Positions 37,901 to 44,097 of a stretch of 64,000 nucleotides of DNA are shown in pieces. How positions within the stretch are numbered: position 1 is the stretch's first letter; the number at the start of each line of letters is the position of its first letter. The stretch is from Dendrophyllia cribrosa (taxonomy: Eukaryota; Cnidaria; Anthozoa; Scleractinia; Dendrophylliidae), in assembly GCA_024195265.1 (NCBI GenBank), contig JAJLRJ010000006.1, forward strand, positions 11,237,487-11,301,486, read 5' to 3'. Below the pieces are notes generated by a model that saw only the letters and a program-made list of their open reading frames with translations, had not been told where the DNA came from and did not search any database. Made by a program: the position numbers and the translations under genes.

Positions 37901-40900
37901 TGTCGTTGGAATATCGTCGAAGGTATGCTATGTTTTCATGACTTTGGCTTCAGTTTGCCCTCCTCAGGACGAGTGGCTCCTTGACGGAACCAAAAAAAAT
38001 GAAAAATGAAAGGGAGTAAAGGAAAGAAAAATGATGAGCCTACAACACGAGGTATTCCCAGGCGGTCACCCATCCAAGTACTAACCTCGCCCGACAGGGC
38101 TTAACTTCGGTGATCGGACGAGAACCGGCGCATGTCAACCCGTGACAGTGTCCCTTTAAGCTCACTATCTTGAAATTGAAAGAAACCATCGCCATAAGTG
38201 ATAGAAGCAAAGAAATATAAACTAAACAGACAAAATAACGGCTAGAAAAGTCAAAATTTCACAAGAATGGCAGGTTTGATTTCTTGTCAATAATCAAATT
38301 TCATGAACTGTAATCCACCTCAATCCTTGCAATCCTGCACTTTATCTCCAAACTACTGCTTCTGTTTTGCTCTATAGAATCTTTTTATCCAACTGAGTTA
38401 TATATTTAGTGGCATTTGGCGATATAACGTGGAAATAACTTAGAAGCGAAATTTTGCTATTTCGGCGGGAAAATGTCCCTGTGACTCCTAAGAGTGCTAA
38501 ATATAAAAATTCAAGAAAAATCCCGAGGAAGAGGTTTCATTTCATACCGAAGAGGTTTCATTTGAAGGTTCACACCATAGGATTTCATCCACAGACTCAA
38601 AAGTTAGAACAAATGGTACCATGCAAAAGTACTGCCGAAGGTTTCATTTGAAGGGTCACACCATAGGATTTCATCCACAGACTCAAAAGTTAGAACAAAT
38701 AGTACCATGCAAAAGTACTACCGAAGAGGTTTCATTTGAAGGGTCACATCATAGGATTTCATCCACAGACTCAAAAGTTAGAACAAATGGTACCATGCAA
38801 AAGTACTACCGAAGAGGTTTCATTTGAAGGGTCTCACCATAGGATTTCATCCACAGGCTCAAAAGTTAGAACAAATGGTACCATACAAAAGTACTACCGA
38901 AGAGGTTTCATTTGAATGGTCACACCATAGGATTTCATCCACAGACTCAAAAGTTAGAACAAATGGTACCATGTAAAAGTACTGCTGAAGAGGTTTCATT
39001 TGAATGGTCACACCATAGGATTTCATCAACAGACTCAAAAGTTAAAACAAATGGTACCATGCAAAAGTACTACCGAAGAGGTTTCATTTGAAGGGTCACA
39101 CCATAGGATTTTATCCACAGATTTGAAAGTTAAAAACTGCGTTACATGTCTCCATAATTGACTCCAGAAATGAAACGGTTGATAAAGAACGTTGTACATG
39201 TACTGGTGACGCAAAAGTCATGAAGATCATTGCTTCATTTCATTCCATTTCCGTAGTTCATATACGATTTCATATGTTCTTTGTTAGCAATAATTTCGCT
39301 GCTAAATCCATCGATCTTCAAAACTGCAGTCATGTTGATCTTCTCTTGTTATTGTTATTTTTTGTGTGGCGATATTTCTCTTCAGTACTTGATGAAGCGA
39401 CCAGTGCGTTAGACGATGCCTCGGAGAACAGATTGTATTCCGTGTGTAAGCAACTTGAAATCACAGTTGTTAGTGTTGCTCACAGAGAATCACTAAGACA
39501 GGTAGGTAAAACATGTCTTTATCAGGTGTAAGTTTGAGCGGTTTCCATTTGAGTGTCGTAAAGTCGTAAAATTAAAACCAAAGTAATTACTCTGGCCAAT
39601 CACAACAGACGCAGGCAAGCCAATGAACCAATCAGAACGCGAAGCAAATACATGTAGCCGGCGCTAAGCGCGGGAAAACACGTGCAGGCAATTGAAGCAG
39701 TTTTCAATTGAGTGTCGAAAATATAATTCCGCGTTTGCATTGGTCTTGCGTTGCTACAGCTTGTGATTGGCTAAGAAATCTCGCGCCACTTTTCGACCAA
39801 TCATTAAGGACAACCACAGAGCGCCCGCAATAATTCACTCCAAAGGACCACGTTACAATTTAAGAGCGCTCGAGAAAAGACTGACTCTTTACAGCTATCT
39901 TTTGAAACGTAAATAATATGTGGTGTGCTAAAGGCTGCAAAAAAGAGAGACTGATTTGCTCACAAATTACAAATATCTACCTATGTGGCAATTATACTAA
40001 GATAAATCGACCCATATACATTACACTTTTTTGTTTCTTGAAAGTAGCGACCCCTCGAAAGTAGCGACTTATGAGAACCCGCTTAACATGGACACCCCGT
40101 TAGTTTGGACCTTATTTTGCTTACACTACCCAGAACGACACACACAACTTTGTAGATACAGGGGCCTATATGTCAGCAAGGACCTCATAACCAGTTTATT
40201 ACAAGACTACCATCAACGTATCAGCGTACACTTAATTTATATACTCGTTATCACAAAAGATCGACGTTAATTAAAGTACCTAAGTACGACACCGCAGGAT
40301 ACGAAAACCCAAAACCACTTTGTGGAAAAAAGGGAACGTATACCCCCACACGCTGAAAACAGCTGCAGTGCCGCCAACTCTGGGGGGAAACTAATAATTA
40401 CCAAAAGTAAATATCTTAAAATTGACATTGTAAAATTTTGGTGTTCGAGCAAGTGCTGACCTAGAATGATTCAAATTCGTAACGAACAACTATAGATGGT
40501 TTTCACTCACGTGACCTTCATTCCTGTTGGACTCAAATGACAAAGGCCATGGCGGCCATGTTGGTGCACACAACAAAAGAAGTTCATTACAATTCTTTTG
40601 TAGGTGTGCACCAACATGGCCGCCGTGAACGTGAAAACCACTTATACATGTCTCAGGAATATACCCATAATTCCCCTTACGTGGACCCAGTCTTCTGGTC
40701 CGTGCCGGCATAATAGCTATTTCTGCCAGTTCCGGGATGCTACATTATCAGAAATACCATTTTCCTTCGATTTTACGATGTCCGTATTAACGGACGTTGA
40801 CTGTACGGAACAGAATGCTGATGGACTAGCATCCCATACAGGGGAAGTAATACTCTCAGTCGTTTTGTTTTTGCTACAAAAACTGGGTTACGCTTCGGTA

Positions 40901-41654
40901 GATGTAAGTCACTTGTCTCGTGTAGGCTTTGCCTTTATCTTACTAAGTGCAGTTGGATAGTACGATGTACTATTCATTTTCAACAGATGTTAAATTAAAG
41001 ATGAGTGAGTGGAGATATGAAATGTCTAGATATCTACAAGCAGGCATGTAATTCTATTATTTTGTTCACGACGCTAATACGTAGTTTTAAGCAATTTTCC
41101 GAAGATTTTAGAAAGTTCTCCGAATACTGTCCGAAGGTTGTACGAACGTTTTCCGTTCAACGAAGATGTCCGACGGTTTCCGGGGCTGGTTGCAATTTAG
41201 GATTTTTCCACAGTGGGACAAATCCTTGTATTAAACTGAAGTTTATATAGAGCAGTTTTCAATTGAGTGTCGTAAAACCAAAACCAAAGTAATTACTCTG
41301 ACCAATCACAGCAGTCGTAAACAATCCAATGAACTAATCAGAGCTCGAAGCAATTACATGTCGGCGGCGCCAAGCGCGGGAAAACGCGTGCGAGCAAGTC
41401 ACGATTGGTTTTGGTTTTACTTCTGATTGGTCGAGAAAGTGGCGCGAGATTTTTTAGCCAATCACAAAGCGTAGCAATGCAAAACCAAAGCAATTGTTTA
41501 ATTGCTTTCGATACTCAATTGAAAACTGCTCTAATACATTAATAAATCAATCAGGAGAACCTTATTTACCATTTTATTTTCTCAGCTTCACGACTACAAT
41601 TTGAAATTGGGCGGAGAAGGAGGATGGGAGTACAAGAAAATCCAACATGAATAA
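16579..41654 (+). CDS. ABCD4: ABCD4, lysosomal cobalamin ABC transporter (21 exons, complete)
   Basis: A half-transporter of ABC subfamily D. In animals ABCD4 works with LMBRD1 to move vitamin B12 out of lysosomes. The 21 exons join in frame with GT/AG borders and give 600 residues, close to the usual length of about 606. The N-terminal half is the six-helix membrane domain, with [13 protein letters not shown] near residues 65-77 and an EAA-like segment in exon 7. The ATPase half has Walker A GSTGSGKS (414-421, Lys420), Q-loop Gln454 in FLPQKSF, signature LSPGE (518-522), Walker [14 protein letters not shown] with Asp542/Glu543, and H-loop His572. All catalytic residues are present and no stop or frameshift was seen, so the gene looks functional. 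A substitution of interest is Ile for Pro in the NPDQR-type motif at the exon 4/5 joint. The introns are heavily loaded with repeats. Confidence 0.95.
16678..16808 (+). CDS. ABCD4: ABCD4 exon 2
   Basis: Follows acceptor CTCCAG and ends at GTATTT. Encodes the basic, Phe-rich N-terminal segment ([16 protein letters not shown]) and the start of transmembrane helix 1 ([15 protein letters not shown]). Confidence 0.9.
16932..16968. repeat. poly-G run (37 G) in ABCD4 intron 2
   Basis: An uninterrupted run of 37 guanines. It gives a spurious poly-Gly frame on one strand and poly-Pro on the other. Confidence 0.95.
17324..17341. repeat. poly-G run in ABCD4 intron 2
   Basis: 18 guanines preceded by GGGGT repeats, about 90 bp before exon 3. 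Confidence 0.9.
17427..17554 (+). CDS. ABCD4: ABCD4 exon 3
   Basis: Encodes the lumenal loop [20 protein letters not shown] and the second membrane helix ([14 protein letters not shown]). This loop is one of the most characteristic parts of ABCD4. Donor GTGAGT. Confidence 0.95.
17877..18029. mobile_element. hairpin element in ABCD4 intron 3
   Basis: Two arms of about 65 bp are near-perfect inverted complements (GGGAAGCGAATTCCCACATC on the left, its complement on the right), separated by about 25 bp. Typical of a foldback MITE. No target duplication is clear. Confidence 0.75.
18259..18398 (+). CDS. ABCD4: ABCD4 exon 4
   Basis: Encodes the cytosolic coupling region with [17 protein letters not shown] and [13 protein letters not shown]. 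Acceptor TTTGTAG, donor GTGAGT. Ends with two bases of an Ile codon. Confidence 0.95.
19515..19631 (+). CDS. ABCD4: ABCD4 exon 5
   Basis: Encodes [18 protein letters not shown] and the next membrane helix ([20 protein letters not shown]). DQRIxQDVERFC is a conserved subfamily D block. Confidence 0.95.
19868..20005. repeat. short 33-bp tandem repeat in ABCD4 intron 5
   Basis: At least three units of about 33 bp containing GAGCT/AAGCT and CCTGCACGAC. They are diverged. The unit length is a multiple of 3, which leaves an open frame, but nothing suggests that it is translated. Confidence 0.5.
20566..20719. mobile_element. short TIR element in ABCD4 intron 5
   Basis: GAAGGGGTGC...AGCCCTAAGT at the left matches the inverted complement at the right (ACTTAGGGC...GCACCCCTTC). 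About 150 bp, with no coding content. Confidence 0.55.
20838..20963 (+). CDS. ABCD4: ABCD4 exon 6
   Basis: Encodes the helix [17 protein letters not shown], then the [19 protein letters not shown] segment that enters the intracellular loop. Donor GTATAT. Confidence 0.95.
21885..22918. mobile_element. second Penelope-like insertion, inverted arms, 12-bp target duplication
   Basis: TACAGTACATTT occurs at 21873-21884 and again at 22919-22930. Between them the left arm (about 21914-22490, read minus) carries a GIY-YIG endonuclease segment. The right arm (about 22518-22918, read plus) is an inverted copy of the same 3' end. The arms face away from each other. No RT remains. Located in ABCD4 intron 6. 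It is a different family from the 13539-16237 element, judged by sequence. Confidence 0.82.
22098..22445 (-). pseudogene. GIY-YIG endonuclease fragment of the second Penelope-like element
   Basis: An open frame of 115 codons. [20 protein letters not shown] has the paired cysteines and the YVG variant of the GIY-YIG core with its downstream Arg. [12 protein letters not shown] and [13 protein letters not shown] follow, as in the C-terminus of Penelope-like proteins. The N-terminal RT is absent. Confidence 0.8.
23114..23207 (+). CDS. ABCD4: ABCD4 exon 7 (EAA-like motif)
   Basis: Encodes [20 protein letters not shown] and [10 protein letters not shown]. The NAExIAFYR block is the EAA-like motif of ABCD proteins that contacts the nucleotide-binding domain. 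Confidence 0.95.
23858..23909 (+). CDS. ABCD4: ABCD4 exon 8
   Basis: A 52-bp exon encoding [17 protein letters not shown] between acceptor TTCATAG and donor GTAAGT. It was found by continuity with exons 7 and 9, since it is too short to stand out alone. Confidence 0.9.
23945..24205. repeat. dispersed repeat (SINE-like sequence) in ABCD4 intron 8
   Basis: The stretch around CTGGATGGGTTACCACCAGC and GCCGGTACCCATTTATACAC resembles a repeat body that I recall as common in invertebrate genomes. I could not define its ends, and the assignment is from memory only. Confidence 0.4.
24642..24670. repeat. poly-C run (29 C) in ABCD4 intron 8
   Basis: An uninterrupted cytosine run, followed by a short CA-rich stretch. 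Confidence 0.95.
25037..25158 (+). CDS. ABCD4: ABCD4 exon 9
   Basis: Encodes [20 protein letters not shown] and [20 protein letters not shown]. This is membrane helix 5 and the following lumenal loop. Donor GTAAGT. Confidence 0.95.
25309..26400. repeat. AGTC/AGCC tetranucleotide microsatellite, 1.1 kb
   Basis: A long run of AGTC units mixed with AGCC units, nearly pure from 25309 to about 25690 and increasingly degenerate to 26400. Located in ABCD4 intron 9. A four-base unit read in triplets gives long Ser/Gln/Val/Pro frames with no meaning. Confidence 0.97.
26511..26602 (+). CDS. ABCD4: ABCD4 exon 10
   Basis: Encodes [20 protein letters not shown] and [10 protein letters not shown], the last membrane helix. 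Acceptor TTGCAG, donor GTAATG. Confidence 0.95.
27015..27089 (+). CDS. ABCD4: ABCD4 exon 11
   Basis: Encodes [20 protein letters not shown] plus QDSV, the charged linker between membrane and ATPase domains. Confidence 0.9.
27242..27610. repeat. two-copy tandem repeat in ABCD4 intron 11
   Basis: A unit of about 180-190 bp occurs twice in direct order (about 27242-27417 and 27420-27610). Both copies include GGACGGCAAGGTCATACGGC and end in CGCATGACGTCATAAAAATT. Sequence conservation is high. Confidence 0.85.
27869..27917. repeat. short perfect hairpin (CCATGTTGGTGTACC)
   Basis: Inverted repeat of about 20 bp arms around CACTTGG. The same GCCATGTTGGTG word forms the inner arms of the elements at 40491 and 59590. 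Confidence 0.7.
28690..29060. repeat. diverged minisatellite B (about 110-bp unit) in ABCD4 intron 11
   Basis: About three units built on TTTGAATGGTCACA...CAAAAGTTAAAACCACCTTG...ACTGCTCAATAGCTTTT. The same unit makes up the array in intron 18. Confidence 0.8.
29258..29352 (+). CDS. ABCD4: ABCD4 exon 12
   Basis: Encodes the start of the nucleotide-binding domain: a linker, then [19 protein letters not shown], which holds the A-loop region. Acceptor TTTTAG, donor GTAACA. Confidence 0.9.
29491..29774. mobile_element. 284-bp MITE, copy 1 (AGAGCAGTTTTCAATTGAGT ends)
   Basis: Ends are inverted complements (AGAGCAGTTTTCAATTGAG and its complement). It is about 96% identical by eye to the copy at 41249-41532, with the same length. 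Contains several CCAATCA words in both orientations. Confidence 0.85.
30473..30935. mobile_element. TIR element with internal duplication, ABCD4 intron 12
   Basis: The left end AGCTGATGTTACATCGGATG matches the inverted right end (CCCGTGTAACATCACC) imperfectly. Inside, a block starting TTTTTGAAGCTGATTCAAAA is duplicated. It ends exactly at the TTAA that starts the next element. Confidence 0.7.
30940..31540. mobile_element. TTAA element, GGTGGCTCCATATAG ends
   Basis: TTAA at 30936-30939 and 31541-31544. The ends GGTGGCTCCATATAG and CTATATGGAGCCACC are exact inverted complements. 601 bp, no coding content. A relative with GGTGGCTCC ends lies at 62253-62910. Confidence 0.85.
31545..31725. mobile_element. 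short element abutting the TTAA site (AGGCCCCGGACACG end)
   Basis: Starts directly after TTAA with AGGCCCCGGACACGCGATGC and carries repeated TTGCGCGCAAC and TTGCATCGTGTG words in both orientations. The right end is not clear. Confidence 0.5.
31745..31798 (+). CDS. ABCD4: ABCD4 exon 13 (Walker A, first half)
   Basis: Encodes [17 protein letters not shown]. The Walker A glycine codon is split across the intron to exon 14. Donor GTAATA. Confidence 0.95.
31887..31943 (+). CDS. ABCD4: ABCD4 exon 14 (Walker A, second half)
   Basis: Encodes [18 protein letters not shown], with the catalytic Lys420. The intron before it is only 88 bp, among the shortest in the gene. Confidence 0.95.
32092..32260 (-). 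repeat. single inverted copy of minisatellite-B-type element, intron 14
   Basis: On the minus strand this reads TTTCATTTGAATGG...CACAGACTCAAAAGTTAGAA and ends CATGTCTCCATAATTGACTC. The same end closes the array at 38530-39180, so both belong to one element family. Confidence 0.7.
32556..32647 (+). CDS. ABCD4: ABCD4 exon 15 (Q-loop)
   Basis: Encodes [20 protein letters not shown] and [10 protein letters not shown]. Gln454 of the Q-loop lies in FLPQKSF. Acceptor TCACAG, donor GTAACT. Confidence 0.95.
32708..33012. mobile_element. TIR element carrying a tRNA-like Pol III unit
   Basis: The ends TACCGTCCAGAAGGACATCG (from 32706) and the inverted right end (to 33014) match at about 42 of 46 positions. 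TA flanks both sides. In its centre lies a tRNA-like sequence with Pol III A and B boxes and a T-run (see 32829-32923). Located in ABCD4 intron 15. Confidence 0.82.
32829..32923 (+). ncRNA. tRNA-derived (SINE-like) Pol III unit
   Basis: TGGTACAGTGG at 32835-32845 fits the A-box consensus TRGYNNANNGG at every position. GGTTCAATCCT at 32886-32896 fits the B-box GGTTCRANYCC with one mismatch at the last base. The spacing of 40 bp between boxes is normal. A T-run (TTTTCTTTTTT, 32913-32923) follows. No proper cloverleaf was worked out, so it is tRNA-like and not a tRNA gene. Confidence 0.65.
33474..33644. mobile_element. short TIR element (GCCCACCTTCACTCAAAA ends)
   Basis: GCCCACCTTCACTCAAAA at the left and TTTTGGGTGAAGGTGGGC at the right are near-complete inverted complements about 170 bp apart. 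A TTAA precedes the left end but not the right. Confidence 0.7.
33873..33912 (+). CDS. ABCD4: ABCD4 exon 16
   Basis: A 40-bp exon encoding [13 protein letters not shown]. Two donors are possible: GTTGTG after GATG, or GTGAGT three bases later. Both keep the frame. GTGAGT is the better consensus and was chosen. Confidence 0.8.
34270..34630. mobile_element. 284-bp MITE family, partial plus diverged copy
   Basis: The right half of one copy (to about 34350) is followed by a nearly full diverged copy (34355-34630) with GGCGCCAAGCGCGGGAAAAC in the middle. The terminal GAAAACTGCTCT has decayed to GAAAACCCCCTC. Confidence 0.7.
34785..34834 (+). CDS. ABCD4: ABCD4 exon 17
   Basis: Encodes [16 protein letters not shown], the helical subdomain. 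Acceptor TTTAG, donor GTAAGT. Confidence 0.9.
34868..35045. mobile_element. 178-bp near-perfect hairpin element, intron 17
   Basis: AATAGGCCATTTCCGAGTTG at the left and its complement at the right. The arms of about 80 bp pair almost without mismatch around a short loop (TTTGCATGTG). It lies about 35 bp after exon 17. Confidence 0.9.
35802..35854 (+). CDS. ABCD4: ABCD4 exon 18
   Basis: Encodes [17 protein letters not shown] plus part of a Trp codon. It leads to the DxNW block that precedes the signature motif. Confidence 0.92.
35915..37310. repeat. minisatellite B array, about 105-bp unit, intron 18
   Basis: Roughly ten units of TTTCATTTGAATGGTCACAC...CACAGACTCAAAAGTTAGAA...AAGTACTGCTCAATAGC, interrupted at 35956-36258 by a younger element. 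The central units are very similar and the outer ones are diverged. Confidence 0.93.
35956..36258. mobile_element. minisatellite-bearing element with 7-bp target duplication
   Basis: GAATGGT occurs at 35949-35955 and 36259-36265. The element starts GGGTGTCTAGAAAACGCAGA and ends with the related inverted GTTTTCTAAACACCC. Inside is a run of about 17-bp units (GAAAACACAGACCTT). It is inserted in a unit of minisatellite B. Confidence 0.85.
37445..37521 (+). CDS. ABCD4: ABCD4 exon 19 (ABC signature)
   Basis: Encodes [20 protein letters not shown] and RPLVA. LSPGE is the ABC signature, as is usual in subfamily D4. Donor GTGAGT. Confidence 0.95.
37693..37922 (+). CDS. orphan first exon inside the TTAA element (possible transposase N-terminus)
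   Basis: ATG in AAAATGGCG, then a basic N-terminus ([20 protein letters not shown]), and aromatic- and Arg-rich text to [16 protein letters not shown]. The frame meets a good donor, AAG|GTATGC, at 37922. No later exon is present in this 542-bp element. This suggests the remains of a longer, deleted transposon gene. I do not recognise the family with certainty. Confidence 0.45.
38038..38132 (-). rRNA. 5S rRNA-derived fragment (about 95 nt, 5' end missing)
   Basis: On the minus strand the sequence contains GCGCCGGTTCTCGTCCGATC, ATCACCGAAGTTAAGC, GGTTAGTACTTGGATGGGTG and GACCGCCTGGGAATACC, then TGTTGTAGGC. These are the conserved 5S blocks in the right order. About the first 25 nt are missing, while the internal control region (A box, intermediate element, C box) is present. 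A TTTTT run lies about 7 nt after the end. It sits inside a TTAA element, so it is a captured or SINE-like copy and not a normal 5S gene. Confidence 0.88.
38530..39180. repeat. minisatellite B variant, about 90-bp unit, intron 19
   Basis: About seven units of TTTCATTTGAAGGGTCACAC CATAGG...CTCAAAAGTTAGAACAAATG...GCAAAAGTACTACCGAAGAG. The first half of the unit is nearly the same as in the intron 18 array, and the second half differs. The array closes with CATGTCTCCATAATTGACTC. Confidence 0.92.
39386..39501 (+). CDS. ABCD4: ABCD4 exon 20 (Walker B, H-loop)
   Basis: Encodes [20 protein letters not shown], then [18 protein letters not shown]. It contains Walker B Asp542/Glu543 and the switch His572. 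Acceptor CTTCAG, donor GTAGGT. Confidence 0.95.
39541..39800. mobile_element. rearranged copy of the 284-bp MITE
   Basis: The left half is in direct order to about 39690 (GGCGCTAAGCGCGGGAAAAC). An inverted right half follows, starting GCAGTTTTCAATTGAGTGTC. It looks like two half-copies joined. Confidence 0.65.
40491..40645. mobile_element. hairpin MITE with GCCATGTTGGTGCAC arms, copy 1
   Basis: TATAGATGGTTTTCACTCACG at the left and GTGAAAACCA at the right are inverted. The inner arms GGCGGCCATGTTGGTGCACA pair with TGTGCACCAACATGGCCGCC. A relative lies at 59590-59749. Confidence 0.8.
41249..41532. mobile_element. 284-bp MITE, copy 2
   Basis: Same ends, length and internal sequence as 29491-29774, with about 11 differences counted by eye. 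Located in the last ABCD4 intron, 53 bp before exon 21. Confidence 0.85.
41586..41654 (+). CDS. ABCD4: ABCD4 exon 21 and stop
   Basis: Encodes [22 protein letters not shown] then TAA at 41652-41654. The GGxWxxxxI pattern matches the C-terminus of the family. AATAAA overlaps the stop (41650-41655) and could serve as polyadenylation signal. An inverted-repeat element begins only about 35 bp downstream. Confidence 0.9.
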   Translation, partial: LHDYNLKLGGEGGWEYKKIQHE

Positions 41655-41688
41655 AAAATAATCCACGAATCCACGGCTTATCATTAAT

Positions 41689-42084
41689 GGGATGGTTTCA
41701 CGGTTCGGCGCATGTACACAGATCTAAATGCTTTATTCGCTTGCTTACCAATTTTATCGGTTAAAAAACCACTCACATTTACTTCAATAATCACATACTA
41801 TAATTAGTCCAAACAAAACGAAGGATGACCAAAATTCACAGAAAATGTCGACGGATTACACCGACAAAGTCAACATTGAATAAAACCTTTGACCCGAGGA
41901 TTTATTCTACGCTCTGGTGACTTTCATGGCGCACATTGGTATGTATAATCATCCATTCAATCAGCGACATTTTCACGGGCAAATTTCCTGCCAGAGTTAT
42001 GTACTCGCTTCCGATTGGTCTAAACAATGAATTTAAATTGGTTACGTTATAGCTTGCACATGCGCCGTACCGTGAAACCCTCCC
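41689..42084. mobile_element. TIR element just after ABCD4
   Basis: GGGATGGTTTCACGGTTCGG at the left and CCGTACCGTGAAACCCTCCC at the right are imperfect inverted complements about 395 bp apart. It begins 35 bp after the ABCD4 stop, so it may form part of the 3' UTR or limit it. Confidence 0.75.
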
Positions 42085-42556
42085 TTTAAAACGGGGTAGC
42101 CTTTTGGAGTATGATGTTCGACAGCAAATTGGTTAATGTATGGCTAACGAGAACGAACGGAATACAGAAATTATTTCAAGTAAATTTTCTTAGTAACTGG
42201 CCGATAATAAAATTATTAGTTTTCGGTTTCACCAAATATTTTTAGAGTGAAAATGTGAATGACATTTCTCTGTTAAAAAGTTTTCAAAACTGAAAAACAA
42301 TGAACCCTTTTGGGTTTCTGCTAATATATTCCAGTTGAAACACACAATGTAGTTAATATATGTATTTGTAAGTTAATATATGCATTTGTATTCCAGTTGA
42401 TACACACAAATATAGTTAATATATGCATTTGTGAGTTAATATATGCATTTGTAAGTTAGCCTTTGAATTTCAATAGTCAAATAAATTGAATTATTTAAAA
42501 TGAATTTACCCAGCAAATAACCGCCAACCACGCGAGAATTGGTGAATAAGTATTTT
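42085..42556. other. intergenic AT-rich stretch
   Basis: A short tandem array with TTAATATATG(C/T)ATTTGT units lies at about 42350-42460. I see nothing else of note here. Confidence 0.5.
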
Positions 42557-42966
42557 TCTAAATTAAGTAATGATCCGCATAAGAAGGATAGCGCCAACGG
42601 CAATGCAATGTCAAACACGATAAAATGTCAAGAATTTTCATTGTTAAAACTAGTGATCTCATTGGCCTAGACTCAAAAACCGCTAAAAAGTTAAGGTTCA
42701 AGGTGCATTTTGTCTACTTTTTTTAAGGTTTCAAGTAATTTGAGACCCAATCGCACAACATACAATTTTTAAAAGAAATTGTATTTGGGGAACTTCATCA
42801 AAGAAGCAAAATTATTATGGATTTTCTTTATTTTTATAATGAAATATAATTATTAACCATCAGGTCCTCCTCTATTCTTGAAATCAAAGATATTCTATGT
42901 GGGAAAGAGCCAATGCCGCAAAACAATAAAGTTTGCTATCGTTCTTATGTGGAACAATACTTAAAC
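42557..42966. repeat. dispersed repeat, copy 1 (inverted relative at 49947-50413)
   Basis: About 400 bp, including GTGATCTCATTGGCCTAGAC, CCCAATCGCACAACAT and AAGTTTGCTATCGTTCTTAT, recurs inverted at 49947-50413. Its right edge adjoins the Harbinger element. Confidence 0.85.
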
Positions 42967-43461
42967 CATTTAGGTATGGTTACACATACCTTCTGCCCGA
43001 GGTTTCCCAGTGGGTAATTGGCTTGGGTTGGGATCGGCTTGGGTTTCCGGTTAGGTAATATTTTCCGGTTACACTGCAAATAATTACCCAAGGTCAACTT
43101 TTGACCTGGTAGTGTTTTGGCGGGAAATTTAATGCATCATGGAGATCGCAAACCGCGAAACGTATGGTCTCCTTGCAGTCGTTCTTCTGCTTCTTATACG
43201 GCAATATCCGGTTGATTTAGCGATCCAAAACTTCATTCTAAGACGAATGCGCAGAAGGCGTCTGCGAGTACGATTTCTACAATCACTCCAGATGCTGTAT
43301 TTGTTCTATAGAAACCGTCGTTTGCGAGTTGCTCGCCGGCCAAGACGTGTTTGGATATTTCCTCGTCCACAGAACTGGTTCCAGGAACTTTTAAACAACA
43401 GAGCTCTCGATCACTGGTGGAAGGAAAATTTCCGAGTGTCTCGGGCTACTTTTGAGTATAT

Positions 43462-43964
43462 TAATTAAGCAATTATTAGATAAGAAGACATTGATTTTAC
43501 TTATGAACTGTTTTATTTTTAGTAAACTCTTGTATTGTTCGACGGTTTGGTCGAACACTAGTCGTACTAATATCAAGAAACTCCAACTGGTCCAGAATTT
43601 CGCTGCTCGTATTATATTGGGACTCCGAAAGTTCGATCATATCTCACAAGGTATTAGATCTCTAGATTGGCTGCCCGTCTGCGATAGACTCTATCTGAAT
43701 GATGCAATCATGGTTTTTAAATGTATTCATAATCTCGTCCCTGACTACCTGGCAGGAAAGTTTACAATTCGCTCTCAGACCAATGCTAGAATTACAAGAC
43801 AGAGCAACCATCTGAACATTTTGAGATGCAGATTGGCCACCGGTCAGCGTTCTTTTACGTACCGCGGAGCCAAACTATGGAACAATTTAAGTAACGATCT
43901 TAAAAATGTAAATTCTGTAAAAGCATTTAAATCGAAATTAACTAAACAATTACTTTTAACTTAA
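43462..43964 (+). pseudogene. LINE reverse transcriptase C-terminal fragment
   Basis: Encodes the post-RT region: SKLLYCSTVWSNTSRTNIKK, LQLVQNFAARIILGLRKFDH and LDWLPVCDRLYLNDAIMVFK, then FTYRGAKLWNNLSNDLKNVN before the stop. This region is conserved downstream of the polymerase in many animal LINEs. Endonuclease and polymerase cores are absent. Confidence 0.85.
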
Positions 43965-44097
43965 TTTAATTAGGAATATACATAACTTATATTTATTAAT
44001 TAATTGTTATTCTTTGTATTTTATTTTATCCACTTTGTAACTGAAAAACCCTTTTAGGGAGTTACAATAAATATGTATGTATGTATGTATGTAATAT
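43462..44097 (+). mobile_element. 5'-truncated LINE (CR1/L2-like) with GTATAT target duplication
   Basis: GTATAT at 43456-43461 and 44098-44103 flanks it. Removing the insert restores the Harbinger codons for EYICRLVG. The insert ends in an ATGT microsatellite tail (about 44073-44092), as in CR1/L2-type LINEs, and not in poly-A. Confidence 0.85.

Larger units (their letters stand above)
37614..38155. mobile_element. TTAA element carrying a transposase-like exon and a 5S rRNA-derived segment
   Basis: TTAA at 37610-37613 and 38156-38159. The ends AGGGACACTGTCACG and CGTGACAGTGTCCCT are exact inverted complements. In 542 bp it holds an open exon starting [12 protein letters not shown] (37693-37922) and, on the other strand, most of a 5S rRNA sequence (38038-38132). 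Located in ABCD4 intron 19. Confidence 0.88.

Noticed and set aside
43139..43468. An intact small gene of 109 codons
   Set aside because: It is only the N-terminal part of the Harbinger nuclease, and the last residue comes from the LINE insert.
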